A stretch of 64,000 nucleotides of DNA from Nocardia asteroides (lineage in GTDB: Bacteria; Actinomycetota; Actinomycetes; Mycobacteriales; Mycobacteriaceae), in contig NZ_CP089214.1 of assembly GCF_021183625.1 (NCBI RefSeq), forward strand, positions 5,704,001 to 5,768,000, given 5' to 3'. The position numbers and the translations under genes are program-made. This document shows, piece after piece, positions 16,507 through 24,742 of the stretch; within the stretch, counting starts at the first letter, position 1, and each line of letters begins with the position of its first letter. The notes beneath the pieces were generated by a model that saw only the letters and a list, made by a program, of their open reading frames with translations, had not been told where the DNA came from and did no database searches.

Positions 16507-16902
16507 TCACGAGACGAGCAGGTCCGGCCCTGGCGTGACGCCGGCCGGGCGGTCCGCCTCCAGCCGGGACTTGATCTCGAACGACATCTCCTTGCCCGCG
16601 ATCCGGCGCTCCCTGGCCAGCGCGGCCAGGCGGCGCGGGGCGGGCGGCTCGCCCGCGGGGTCGGCGTGCAGGAAGTAGTGCAGGATCACCCCGTCCAGCG
16701 ATGGCTCCAGCCACACCTCCATGGAACCGGTCACCGCACCGCGCACGATCCAGCGCATGCCCTTGTCACCGCGGTCCTCGCGGACCTCGAGCTCGAGCTC
16801 CGGCCACCAGCGGCGCCAGTGGTTCGGCGCGCCGAGCACCTCCGCGACGGCCGCCCCCGGCGCGGCGACGAAGGTCTGGTCGGCGACCACGATGCTGCTC
16901 AC
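16507..16902 (-). CDS. SRPBCC-like conserved hypothetical protein
   Basis: A 131-residue protein matching the position of Rv2186c. The N-terminal part (ADQTFVAAPGAAVAEVLGAPNHWRRWWPEL) and the central WIVRGAVTGSMEVWLEP resemble a START/SRPBCC fold, suggesting a hydrophobic ligand. The GTG at 16902 gives the best family-like N-terminus; there is no strong ribosome-binding site. Upstream lies pimB, 91 bp away on the same strand. In mycobacteria fadD15 separates these two genes; it is absent here. Confidence 0.75.
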   Translation of the reverse strand: MSSIVVADQTFVAAPGAAVAEVLGAPNHWRRWWPELELEVREDRGDKGMRWIVRGAVTGSMEVWLEPSLDGVILHYFLHADPAGEPPAPRRLAALARERRIAGKEMSFEIKSRLEADRPAGVTPGPDLLVS

Positions 16903-16993
16903 CCCGGTGACTGTAGTGGACCGATGTGACGCAGCCGACCGGGGTGCGGCCGAGCGGCGCCGCGCCCGCTTCCGCCGGGCGGTGCGCTCCCGA

Positions 16994-18121
16994 TCAGCGC
17001 AGCAGCTGCCGCAGCCGGGCGCCGTGGCTGTCCCAGCGCCAGTCCCGCTGCACCCACGCGCGCCCGGCGGCGCCCATGGCGGCCGCGCGGTCCCGGTCGC
17101 CGAGCACGTCGACGAGGGCCCGGGCCAGGTGCGGCACCGAGCGGCCGTCGACCACGTACCCGGTCTCGCCCTCGCGCACCGTCTCCGGGGCGCCGCCGGA
17201 GCGGCCCGCCACCACCGGGACGCCGCTCGCCGACGCCTCCAGGAAGACGATGCCGAGCCCCTCGACGTCCAGCCCGGCGCCGCGGGTGCGGCACGGCATG
17301 GCGAAGACGTCACCGATGGTGTGGTGCGCGGCCAGCTCGCCGGATGGCACCCGCCCGGTGAAGACCACGTGGTCGGCCACCCCCGAACTCGCGGCGAGCC
17401 TGCGCAGCCGCTGCTCGTCCGGGCCGCTGCCCGCGATCACCAGCACCGCGCCGTCGATCTGCGCGCGCACCGGGCGCAGCGCCGCGATCAGCGCGTCCTG
17501 CCCCTTGCGCGGGACCAGCCGGGAGAGGCACAGGATGGTGGGGCGGTCGCCGAGGCCGTACCTGGCACGCAGCTCGGCGCGGGCCGCCGGATCGGGCTGG
17601 AAGACCTCCGGGTCGACGCCGGGCGGCAGGTACTCCAGTGCGGCGTCCGGGCCGAAGGCGGCGGCGAACCGGCCGCGGGTGTACTTGCTGACGTAGGTGA
17701 CGACGTCGGTGTGGTCGCCGATCACCCGCAGCGACTGCCGCGCGGCGGGCAGCATGGACCAGCCGACCTCGTGGCCGTGCGTGCTGGCCAGGATGCGCTC
17801 CGCGCCCGCGCGCCGGAGCAGCGGCGCGAGCAGCGCGAGCGGGGCGGCGGCGCCGAACCAGACGGTGTCGCAGCCGTGTTCGCGCAGCAGCCCGCCGGCC
17901 CGGCGCAGCACGGCGGGGGTGGGCAGCATGAGCGTGGTCGGGTGCCGCACCACGCGGTACTTCTGCGCGGCGTCGAACCGCTCGTGGCTGTCGCTGCGCC
18001 AGCGCGGGGCATAGACGACGAGGTCGTCCGGGGGGAGCTGTTCGGCGAGCGCCTGCAGGTAGGACTGGATGCCGCCCGGCCGAGGCGGGAAATCATTGGT
18101 GACCAGCAGGGTTCGAGCCAT
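16994..18121 (-). CDS. pimB: Phosphatidylinositol monomannoside mannosyltransferase (GT4, PimB type)
   Basis: GDP-mannose-dependent GT-B glycosyltransferase that adds the second mannose to phosphatidylinositol monomannoside at the cytoplasmic face of the membrane, an early step in PIM, lipomannan and LAM synthesis. The 375 residues include the N-terminal TNDFPPRPGGIQSYL (acceptor side), HGHEVGWSM, LVPRKGQDALI, and the nucleotide-sugar site EGLGIVFLEASASGVPVVAGRSGG with the EX7E motif. The ATG at 18121 fits the family N-terminus MARTLLVTNDFPP. The metallopeptidase gene ends 10 bp upstream. mptA at 36.6-38.2 kb acts later in the same pathway. Confidence 0.92.
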   Translation of the reverse strand: MARTLLVTNDFPPRPGGIQSYLQALAEQLPPDDLVVYAPRWRSDSHERFDAAQKYRVVRHPTTLMLPTPAVLRRAGGLLREHGCDTVWFGAAAPLALLAPLLRRAGAERILASTHGHEVGWSMLPAARQSLRVIGDHTDVVTYVSKYTRGRFAAAFGPDAALEYLPPGVDPEVFQPDPAARAELRARYGLGDRPTILCLSRLVPRKGQDALIAALRPVRAQIDGAVLVIAGSGPDEQRLRRLAASSGVADHVVFTGRVPSGELAAHHTIGDVFAMPCRTRGAGLDVEGLGIVFLEASASGVPVVAGRSGGAPETVREGETGYVVDGRSVPHLARALVDVLGDRDRAAAMGAAGRAWVQRDWRWDSHGARLRQLLR

Positions 18122-18131
18122 GCGGACAAAC

Positions 18132-19079
18132 CTACCGGGCCGCGGCGGCGCCGCTCCGCTCGGCGATCCAGCCCAGCCAGCCCGCCACCAGCTCGGCCCG
18201 GCCGACGCCGAGTTCGGCGCGCAGCGCGGCGTCCTCGCCCGCCGCGTCCAGCGGGCCCGCGGCCAGCCGCCGGTACAGCCGGGGCACGGCCTGCTCGCCG
18301 AAGGCGTCGGCGAGGTAGGCCTGCACCGACCAGGCCCGCTCGTACGCCTGCACGGCGTCCGGGCCGCGGAAGTCGGCGTCGGCGGGCAGGTCCGCCGGGC
18401 CCGCGCCTGCGCGCAGCGCGGCGGTGAGGGTGGGGGCGGTGGCGGTGAAGGCGGCGGGGCGCGCGCGGTGCGCGGTGTAGTCGGCGAAGCCCTCCAGCAC
18501 CCACTGCGGGGCGGCGTCGGAGGTGGCGGCGCGCGCCGCGACGTGGGTGAGTTCGTGCCGCAGCAGCGTGCCGAGGCCGTCCGGGCCGAGCCTGCGGCCC
18601 GCGTCGGGGGAGAAGACGACGCGCTGGCCGGTCGGGGTGCTGCCCGGCCGGAAGGGGTCGGCGACGCTGGCGGCGGCGAGCTCCGGCGAGACCGGGCCGG
18701 TGGCCCGGATCAGCCCGGCGAACTCGGCGGGGCTGTCCGCGACGGCGAGCAGCGCGGTGCGCGGCCACCCGGGGCCCCACACGGCGGTGACGGCGTCGAC
18801 CGCGGCGGGGAGTTCGGCGGCGAGCGCCGCGACGTCGGCGGCGCGGTCCGGGTGGCCGACCACCAGCGATTCGCCGCCCGCCGTCCGCGCTGTCTCGGCG
18901 GTGAGCGGGCCGTACGCCGCCATGGTCCGGCGGACCTCGGGGAGCCGGGGATGAGCCGCCGCGGCGGCGGAGAGCCCCGGCTCGCCCGGTTCACCCGGCC
19001 CCGACCGCAGGGTGAACAGCGCGACCCCGGCGCCGAGCAGCAGCACGATGGCCGCCGCGACCAGCGCCGGGCGCCGCAC
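18132..19079 (-). CDS. Membrane-anchored gluzincin metallopeptidase-like protein
   Basis: A 315-residue protein with one N-terminal membrane helix (LVAAAIVLLLGAGVALFTL) and an extracytoplasmic domain. It carries HELTH at residues 175-179 and a third likely zinc ligand, Glu196 in VLEGFADY, the HExxH-16-E spacing of peptidase MA/M1-type gluzincins. Substrate is unknown. The GTG start at 19079 is 5 bp after the stop of ripC, so the two are cotranscribed, and pimB follows within 10 bp. The link to cell-wall remodelling is inferred from this context. Confidence 0.72.
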   Translation of the reverse strand: MRRPALVAAAIVLLLGAGVALFTLRSGPGEPGEPGLSAAAAAHPRLPEVRRTMAAYGPLTAETARTAGGESLVVGHPDRAADVAALAAELPAAVDAVTAVWGPGWPRTALLAVADSPAEFAGLIRATGPVSPELAAASVADPFRPGSTPTGQRVVFSPDAGRRLGPDGLGTLLRHELTHVAARAATSDAAPQWVLEGFADYTAHRARPAAFTATAPTLTAALRAGAGPADLPADADFRGPDAVQAYERAWSVQAYLADAFGEQAVPRLYRRLAAGPLDAAGEDAALRAELGVGRAELVAGWLGWIAERSGAAAAR

Positions 19080-19084
19080 CGGGG

Positions 19085-20140
19085 TCAGTAGCGCCGGGCG
19101 GAGTGGTACGGGGTGCTGCTCATCGGCGCGACCGCGACCGGGACGCCGAAGGTGGAGGCGTGCAGCATGAGCCCGTTGCCGGCGTAGATCCCGACGTGCG
19201 AGATCTCCGGGTAGAAGAAGACGACGTCGCCGGGTTGCAGGTCTTCCTTCTTCACCGGGGTGCCGTAGCTCGCCTGCGCGGAGCTGGTCCGCGGCACGTT
19301 CTTGCCGACCTGCTTGAAGGCCCACTGCACCAGGCCGGAGCAGTCGAACTGGCTCGGGCCGGTGGCGCCCCAGACGTACGGGTCACCGACCCGGGTGAGC
19401 CCGGCGGCCAGCGCGCTGGTGCCGCTGCCGGGGACCAGCCCCTGCAGCAGGGTGTCGCGGTCGAAACCGGGCGGGAAGGGTGAACCGGCGAGCCCGGCCC
19501 GGTCGGTCGCGGAGAGCCTGCCCCACGCCTCGATCACCCGGGAGACGGCGCCGCTCAGGTCGTCCTGCTTGTGCCGCAGGTCGGCGCGGACGGCATCGGC
19601 CTTGTCGGCGGCGGCGCGGGCGGAGTCGGCGGCCGAACGGGCCTCGCTCTCGGCGGCCGAGGCGATGTCGGTGACGTGCCGGAACTTGTCCAGCTGCTCC
19701 TGGGTCTGCGCGGACATCACGTCCAGCGTGGACATCTGGTCGAGCAGCTGCTGCGGGGAGTCGCTGACCAGCACCGCGAACAGCCGGTTGGTGCGCGCGC
19801 CCTGGTAGGCGGCGATGGCGGTGCGGTCGATCATCGGCTGGTACCGGCGCACCTCGGCGCGGGCGGCGTCCAGCTGGGCCTGCGCGGCCCCGTGCTTGAC
19901 GTCGGCGTCGTGCTGCGCGCCGAGCTTGGCGTCGAGATCGGACTCGGCATCGAGCGCCTGCTGGTTGAGCTGCTCGGACTGCCGGGAGAGGTCGATCATC
20001 TGCTGCACGGCGTCACCGGGGGTGGCGGGCAGCGCGACCGGGTCGGCGCCTGCCGGGCCGCTGCTGTAGAGCGTGACCGCGACCAGCGCGGCCGCGAACG
20101 CGCTCGCAACGGCACGAGTCCGGCTTCGGTGTGCTGCCAC
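19085..20140 (-). CDS. ripC: NlpC/P60 peptidoglycan endopeptidase (RipC-like)
   Basis: Secreted peptidoglycan hydrolase that cuts within stem peptides; the mycobacterial orthologue is activated through FtsEX. The 351 residues contain an N-terminal signal peptide (to about ADP at 33), a long coiled-coil (about 50-215) that is the FtsX-interacting and autoinhibitory part in relatives, and a C-terminal C40 domain. The catalytic triad is visible: Cys267 in FDCSGL, His315 in ISHVGIY and His327 in MLHAST. GTG start at 20140. A 19-bp element shared with the next NlpC/P60 gene lies 43 bp upstream of the start. Confidence 0.92.
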   Translation of the reverse strand: MAAHRSRTRAVASAFAAALVAVTLYSSGPAGADPVALPATPGDAVQQMIDLSRQSEQLNQQALDAESDLDAKLGAQHDADVKHGAAQAQLDAARAEVRRYQPMIDRTAIAAYQGARTNRLFAVLVSDSPQQLLDQMSTLDVMSAQTQEQLDKFRHVTDIASAAESEARSAADSARAAADKADAVRADLRHKQDDLSGAVSRVIEAWGRLSATDRAGLAGSPFPPGFDRDTLLQGLVPGSGTSALAAGLTRVGDPYVWGATGPSQFDCSGLVQWAFKQVGKNVPRTSSAQASYGTPVKKEDLQPGDVVFFYPEISHVGIYAGNGLMLHASTFGVPVAVAPMSSTPYHSARRY

Positions 20141-20183
20141 GATCTGTCGCGCCCCGTTCGGTCGGTGAGATGGGAACCCGCGA

Positions 20184-20202
20184 AGGTCTCGATCAGGTTA
20201 CG
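20184..20202 (-). promoter_or_regulatory. Shared upstream element of NlpC/P60 genes (copy at ripC)
   Basis: Minus-strand sequence CGTAACCTGATCGAGACCT. It matches the element at 20883-20901 at 17 of 19 positions with no gaps and lies at a similar distance from the start codon (43 bp). The GTAAC core resembles half-sites reported for the actinobacterial regulator MtrA, which controls peptidoglycan hydrolases; binding is inferred. Confidence 0.6.
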
Positions 20203-20296
20203 GAACGGTCCCGGACCGTGTCCACCCGGGTGCGGGTCCCCGCGTTCCCGGCGCCGCGCGGTCGCGTGGCGCGGCGCCGGGAACCGGGGTGGTCGC

Positions 20297-20848
20297 TCAG
20301 AAGCGCCGCGCGCCGCTCACCGGCATGGAGGAGATCGGGGCGACCTTCACCGGCTGGCCGGAGGTGGAGGCGTGCACGACGTTGCCGTCGCCCGCGTAGA
20401 GGCCGGAGTGGCCGCCGCCGTAGAACGAGATCATGTCGCCGGGCTGCAGCTCGTCCATCGAGACGGCGGTGCCCGCCGACAGCTGGGCGCCGCTGGTGCG
20501 CGGCAGCTCGACGCCTGCCTCGGCGTAGGACCACTTGACCAGGCCGGAGCAGTCGAAGGCGTTCGGCCCGGCGGCGCCGTACACGTACGGCGAGCCGACC
20601 TTGGAGAGCGCGGCGTCCAGCGCCAGCTCGCCCGCGGTCTTCTGCGGTGCGACGAACGGCGGGGCGCCGGGGAGCTCGATGCCGGGCAGCCCCTGCGGGA
20701 TCTGGACGGCGTCCGGGACGTCGAAGGTGCCGACGCCGGGGATGGTGATCGGCTGGGCCGAGGCGGGTGCGGCGGGAAGGAGAAACGCGCCGGTGATGGC
20801 TGCTCCGACGGCTCCTGCGGCCAGGGCGCGCTTGGCGGTCTTCGCCAT
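20297..20848 (-). CDS. Secreted NlpC/P60 endopeptidase (short form)
   Basis: A 183-residue secreted C40 peptidase without a coiled-coil. The signal peptide ends near ASA-QP (about residue 32). A Pro/Ile/Gly-rich linker (ITIPGVGTFDVPDAVQIPQG) precedes the catalytic domain: Cys100 in FDCSGL, His147 in GGGHSGLY and His159 in VVHAST. Length and layout resemble the RipB/RipD class. The start ATG has GAGGAAG upstream. A small perfect hairpin (20868-20885) lies in the leader, directly after the shared regulatory element. Together with the adjacent ripC it probably forms a cell-wall remodelling pair, though the 156-bp gap and separate elements indicate individual promoters. Confidence 0.9.
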   Translation of the reverse strand: MAKTAKRALAAGAVGAAITGAFLLPAAPASAQPITIPGVGTFDVPDAVQIPQGLPGIELPGAPPFVAPQKTAGELALDAALSKVGSPYVYGAAGPNAFDCSGLVKWSYAEAGVELPRTSGAQLSAGTAVSMDELQPGDMISFYGGGHSGLYAGDGNVVHASTSGQPVKVAPISSMPVSGARRF

Positions 20849-20867
20849 GATGCGGTCTTCCTCTCTG

Positions 20868-20885
20868 CCTCACGGCTCCGTGAGG
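20868..20885 (-). promoter_or_regulatory. Leader hairpin of the short NlpC/P60 gene
   Basis: cctcacgg and its complement ccgtgagg around a 2-base centre (or 7-bp stem with 4-base loop), 20 bp upstream of the start codon. It could modulate RNA stability or translation; it is too simple to be a known riboswitch. Confidence 0.4.
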
Positions 20886-20901
20886 TCTCGAGAAGGTTAC
20901 G
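20883..20901 (-). promoter_or_regulatory. Shared upstream element of NlpC/P60 genes (copy at 183-aa gene)
   Basis: Minus-strand sequence CGTAACCTTCTCGAGACCT, 34 bp upstream of the start, 17 of 19 positions identical to 20184-20202. GTGATCTGTT precedes it. Conservation in front of two separately placed cell-wall hydrolase genes marks it as a candidate operator or promoter box. Confidence 0.6.
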
Positions 20902-21318
20902 AACAGATCACGGGGGGTTGTAAAGCCCGGGGTCTGCGACATCCGGACATTTCGGAGAGAGGGCCATGCATATCTGAGTTCGATCTCACAGCAATCACGA
21001 AATGGTAACTCCGGGAAACGCCACATCGACCGAGGGGTCTGGTCCGGGCGTGTCAGATTTCGGATCAGCGGGGTGCTGAAGGATGTCTGCGCACTTGAGA
21101 GCGGTTTAGGTCGAGAGAACCGTTATTGCTCCGCCGCGGCTCGCATGCGTGGTTCGAAAGCGAGTCTTGCAGACCGTACGTCCGGTATGGATCTGATTCG
21201 AAGGTGATAGCCGATAGGAATATCCGAGACTCCGATCACATCGTCGTATCTCGGACGGTCCGCACGGGTAATTACACGCATGTCGCCCGTGTCGGTGGCT
21301 CCGTTTACGCTGCCCGCC

Positions 21319-23244
21319 ATGTCCGCGCAACTGGCGTTCGACGAGCTCGACACCCCGCTCTACGACACCACCTTCGTCGTCGTCGACCTGGAGACCACCG
21401 GGGGCAGCCCCGCGGCGGACGCCATCACCGAGATCGGCGCGGTCAAGGTGCGCGGCGGCGTGGTCCTCGGCGAGTTCGCCACGCTGATCGATCCGGGGCG
21501 CGCCATCCCGCCCGCGATCGTGCGCGTCACCGGCATCACCGACGTCATGGTCTGCGCGGCGCCCCGGATCGAGGCGGTGCTGCCCGGTTTCCTCGAGTTC
21601 GCCGCCGGTGCGGTGCTGGTCGCGCACAATGCCCGCTTCGACACCGCGTTCCTCAAGGCCGCCGCCGAGCGCAGCGCGACGCCGTGGCCGAATCCGCAGG
21701 TGGTCTGCACGGTGAAGCTGGCGCGCCGGGTGCTCGCCAGGGACGAGGCGCCGTCGGTCCGGCTCGGCGTGCTGGCCAGGGTGCTCGGCGCGAGCGTGCA
21801 GCCGACGCACCGGGCGCTCGACGACGCCCGCGCCACCGTCGACGTGCTGCACGCGCTCATCGGCCGGGTCGGCAACCTGGGGGTGCGCAGCCTCACCGAG
21901 CTGCTCGACTACCTCCCCGACGTCTCCGCCGGGCAGCGCGCGAAGCGCGGGCTGGCCTCCGGGCTGCCGACCGCGCCCGGCGTGTACCTGTTCCGCGGGC
22001 CGGGCGACGAGGTCCTCTACGTCGGCACCGCGGTGAACCTGCGCCGCCGGGTGCGCGGCTACTTCACCGGCTCGGAGACGCGCGGGCGGATGAAGGAGAT
22101 GGTCGCGCTCGCCACCCGGGTCGACCACGTGGTGTGCGCGCACGGGCTGGAGGCGGGGGTGCGCGAGCTGCGGCTGCTGGTCGCGCACGCGCCGCCGTAC
22201 AACCGGCGCTCCAAGTTTCCGAAGCGGGGGTGGTGGATCGCGCTCAGCGCGGAGCCGTTCCCGCGCTTCACCGTGGTGCGCGAGCCGGATCGGGTGGCGC
22301 TCGGGCCGTTCCGCTCCAGGGCGGACGCGGTTGACGTCGCCGCGAGCCTCGCCGAGTTCTGCGGGATCCGCACCTGTGCGGGGCGGTTGCCGAAGGGGGC
22401 GCGGCACAGCTGCCCGGCCGCCGTCGTCGGCGGGTGCCCGGCCGCCACCGCCGATGGGCTGGACGCGGCCGGGTACGCCGAGCGGCCGGACGCCGTGCGC
22501 GCGCTCTTCGCCGGGCGCGACGACGCGCCGCTGCGCGCCATGCTCGCCGAGATCGAGCGCCGCTCCGAGCGCGAGCACTACGAGGCCGCGGCGCGGCTGC
22601 GTGATCGGGCCGCGCAGGTGGTGCGGGCGCTGGCGCGCACCCAGCGGCTGGCCGCGCTGGCCCGGCTCCCCGAGCTGATCGCCGCCGGGCCGGACGGGGC
22701 GGGCGGCTGGGAGTTCGCGGTGATCCGCTACGGGCGGCTGGCGGGCGCCGGGTGCGCCCCGCGCGGCACCCCGCCGATGCCGGTCGTGGAGAGCATCGTC
22801 GCGGGCGCCGAGACCGTCGTCCCGCCCGCACCGGCGCGGCCGGGCGGAAGCGCGCCGCCGCCCCGCCGATCGTCGCCGAGTGCCGCCGCCATCGCCACGG
22901 CCCCCGCCATCGCCACGGCCGCTGACATCGCCACGGCCGCTGCCACCACCGCCGCCGAGGGCGACGGCGCCGCGATCGATGTGCCCGGGGACCGCGGCAC
23001 CGTGCCGCGCGGTGCGATCGAGCCGGACGAGGACGCCGTCGCGCCGCTGCGCGGGGCCTCGCCGGAGGAGGTGGCGCTGGTAGTGCGCTGGCTGGCCCGG
23101 CCGGGGGTGCGCATCGTGCGCACCGAGATCGGCTACGCCGAGCCGCTGGCAGGAGCCGCCGGGCACCTGGCGTGGGCGGAGAAGGCGCGGGCGGCGGCCC
23201 GCCCGCCGGACCAGGAACGGGAGTACCGGGAACGGGCGGGCTGA
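21319..23244 (+). CDS. DEDDh exonuclease fused to UvrC-type GIY-YIG nuclease domain
   Basis: A 641-residue protein of the actinobacterial Rv2191 type. Residues about 12-180 form a DnaQ-like DEDDh exonuclease: VVVDLETTG (Asp, Glu), AHNARFDTAFL (Asp) and HRALDDARATV (His, Asp). Residues about 210-300 form a GIY-YIG domain: APGVYLFRGPGDEVLYVGTA and LRRRVRGYF. A UvrB/UvrC-like helix pair (ERRSEREHYEAAARLRDRA) follows. A Pro/Ala-rich linker with 18-bp DNA repeats sits at about 500-545. Role in DNA repair is inferred. ATG 21319 gives the family start MSAQLAFDELDTPLYDTTFV; an earlier ATG at 21280 adds 13 residues. Confidence 0.88.
   Translation: MSAQLAFDELDTPLYDTTFVVVDLETTGGSPAADAITEIGAVKVRGGVVLGEFATLIDPGRAIPPAIVRVTGITDVMVCAAPRIEAVLPGFLEFAAGAVLVAHNARFDTAFLKAAAERSATPWPNPQVVCTVKLARRVLARDEAPSVRLGVLARVLGASVQPTHRALDDARATVDVLHALIGRVGNLGVRSLTELLDYLPDVSAGQRAKRGLASGLPTAPGVYLFRGPGDEVLYVGTAVNLRRRVRGYFTGSETRGRMKEMVALATRVDHVVCAHGLEAGVRELRLLVAHAPPYNRRSKFPKRGWWIALSAEPFPRFTVVREPDRVALGPFRSRADAVDVAASLAEFCGIRTCAGRLPKGARHSCPAAVVGGCPAATADGLDAAGYAERPDAVRALFAGRDDAPLRAMLAEIERRSEREHYEAAARLRDRAAQVVRALARTQRLAALARLPELIAAGPDGAGGWEFAVIRYGRLAGAGCAPRGTPPMPVVESIVAGAETVVPPAPARPGGSAPPPRRSSPSAAAIATAPAIATAADIATAAATTAAEGDGAAIDVPGDRGTVPRGAIEPDEDAVAPLRGASPEEVALVVRWLARPGVRIVRTEIGYAEPLAGAAGHLAWAEKARAAARPPDQEREYRERAG
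22885..22938 (+). repeat. Three 18-bp tandem repeats in the exonuclease linker
   Basis: atcgccacggcc recurs at 22891, 22909 and 22927, exactly 18 bp apart, each followed by a variable six bases. It encodes Ala/Thr-rich AAAIATAPAIATAADIATA in the linker between the UvrC-like part and the C-terminal block. Probably a slippage expansion in a disordered segment. Confidence 0.8.
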
Positions 23245-23261
23245 CCGCCTACGCTGGCACC

Positions 23262-23537
23262 ATGATTACCGCGATCGTGCTGATCCACGCCGACAACGCC
23301 CGCATCCCGGAGACCGCGCAGGCGGTCGCGGACACCGCGGGCGTCACCGAGGTGTACTCCTGCGCGGGCGACGTCGACCTGATCGCCATCGTGCGGGTGC
23401 GCGACCACGAGCAGGTGGCCGAGGTCGTCACCGCCGGGATCGACAAGGTGCCCGGCGTGCTGCGCACCACCACGCACATCGCCTTCAAGTCGTACTCCAG
23501 CGCGGACGTGGAGGCGGGGTTCTCGCTCGGCGAGTGA
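23262..23537 (+). CDS. Lrp/AsnC ligand-binding (RAM) domain protein
   Basis: A 91-residue stand-alone AsnC_trans_reg domain: MITAIVLIHADNARIPETAQAVADTAGVTEVYSCAGDVDLIAIVRVRDHEQ has the family beta-alpha-beta pattern and the GDVDL signature. It lacks any helix-turn-helix, so it probably binds an amino acid as an oligomer or modulates a full-length regulator rather than binding DNA. It sits 17 bp after the exonuclease gene and convergent with trpD (stop codons 9 bp apart). Adjacency of this small protein to trpD is conserved in related actinobacteria as I recall. Confidence 0.88.
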   Translation: MITAIVLIHADNARIPETAQAVADTAGVTEVYSCAGDVDLIAIVRVRDHEQVAEVVTAGIDKVPGVLRTTTHIAFKSYSSADVEAGFSLGE

Positions 23538-23546
23538 ACCCGGCGG

Positions 23547-24647
23547 TCAGCCCGCCAGCACCGCGGTGAGCGCGACCCAGCGGTCGAGCAGCTCGGCCGC
23601 CTTCCCGCCGTCCACCGCGGCGGCGGCGCGCTCGATACCGGCGCCGAGCGCGGCGTGCAGCGCGTCGCCGAGCGCCGGATCGTCCGCGGCCAGCGCGGCG
23701 GCGAGCTGGCCCGCGGTCTCCGCGCCGACCGCCAGGTCGTAGGCGACGATGGCGGCCGCCGAGTTCAGCAGCACGGCGTCCCGGACCGGGCCCTCCGCCC
23801 CGGCGAAGACGTCCCGCGCGACGGCGGCGTTCAGCACGGCGTCGCCGCCGCGCAGCGCGTCGAGGGGCACCAGCGCGATGCCGACCCGCGCCGGGTCGAT
23901 CACGGCCGCGCGCCGTACCCCGCCGGAGACCACCCAGGCCGCGGTGATGTCCGAGGTGGTGATCTCGTCCAGCCCGTCGTTGCCGCGCACCACCAGCGCG
24001 CTCGCCCCGCGCTCGGCGAAGACCCCGGCGATCACCGGGAGCAGCTCGGGGAAGGCGCAGCCGACCAGCCCCGCGCGCGGCTGCGCCGGATTGGTGAGCG
24101 GGCCGAGCACGTTGAAGACGGTCGGGATGCCGATCTCCTTGCGCGCGGGGCCGGCGAAGCGCAGCCCGGCGTGGAAGAGCGGCGCGAAGCAGAAGCCGAC
24201 CCCGACCTCGCGCACGCAGCGCGCCACCGCCTCCGCGCCGAGCGCGAGCCGCACGCCGAGCGCCTCCAGCACGTCGGCGCCGCCCGCCTTGGAGGTGGCG
24301 GCCCGGTTGCCGTGCTTGACCACCGGGACGCCGGCCGCCGCGACCACGACCGAGGACATGGTGGAGATGTTCACCGAGCCGGAGCGGTCGCCGCCGGTGC
24401 CGACGATGTCGACCGCGTCGCCCTCCACCCGGACCAGCGTGGCGTGGCCGAGCATCCCCGCGGCCATGCCGCCCAGCTCGGCGGGGGTGGGGCCCTTGAT
24501 CTTCATGGCGACGCCGAAGGCGGCGATCTGGGCCGAGGTGGCGTTGTCCGAGAAGATCTCGTCGATCACCCAGGTGGTGTCGTCCGCCGTCAGGTCGCCG
24601 CCGTCGGCGAGTACGCCGAGCACCTGGGGCCAGCTGCGCACGCTCAT
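23547..24647 (-). CDS. trpD: Anthranilate phosphoribosyltransferase
   Basis: Second step of tryptophan synthesis: joins anthranilate to PRPP. The 366 residues contain the PRPP-binding loop GTGGDRSGSVNIST, the second loop KHGNRAATSKAGGADVLEALG, FAPLFHAGLR for anthranilate, and FNVLGPLTNPAQPRAGLVG. The ATG at 24647 has GGTGGAG directly upstream and matches the family start SWPQVLGVLADGGDLT. No other trp gene is nearby, matching the isolated trpD of mycobacteria beside ctaE. Confidence 0.95.
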   Translation of the reverse strand: MSVRSWPQVLGVLADGGDLTADDTTWVIDEIFSDNATSAQIAAFGVAMKIKGPTPAELGGMAAGMLGHATLVRVEGDAVDIVGTGGDRSGSVNISTMSSVVVAAAGVPVVKHGNRAATSKAGGADVLEALGVRLALGAEAVARCVREVGVGFCFAPLFHAGLRFAGPARKEIGIPTVFNVLGPLTNPAQPRAGLVGCAFPELLPVIAGVFAERGASALVVRGNDGLDEITTSDITAAWVVSGGVRRAAVIDPARVGIALVPLDALRGGDAVLNAAVARDVFAGAEGPVRDAVLLNSAAAIVAYDLAVGAETAGQLAAALAADDPALGDALHAALGAGIERAAAAVDGGKAAELLDRWVALTAVLAG

Positions 24648-24742
24648 CTCCACCCGTTCTTCCGTTCGATGTCGGGTTGCAGAGTAGTGCGGTTCGCCGC
24701 GCCCGCGCCGCCGGATTCCGCCCGGCGCCGGTTCCGCGCGGC

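Larger units (their letters stand above)
20849..21318. other. 470-bp intergenic region
   Basis: Divergent region between the short NlpC/P60 gene and the exonuclease gene. It is clearly less GC-rich than the flanks. It holds the leader hairpin and the 19-bp element near the left end. Between about 20930 and 21300 no reading frame with good codon use, no long inverted repeat and no recognised RNA motif is seen. Promoters for both genes must lie here. Confidence 0.6.

Noticed and set aside
20849..21318. Possible c-di-AMP (ydaO) riboswitch upstream of an NlpC/P60 gene
   Set aside because: Such riboswitches are common before actinobacterial wall hydrolases, but the conserved core blocks are not visible; only a short hairpin and the GTAAC-type element are present.
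22885..22938. Short CRISPR-like spacing in 18-bp repeats
   Set aside because: Repeats are in frame inside a coding sequence, too short and without spacers or cas genes.
21106..23166. Long minus-strand frame (686 codons) opposite the exonuclease gene
   Set aside because: Shadow frame; its repetitive Gly/Arg-rich translation has no family features while the plus strand has DEDDh and GIY-YIG motifs.
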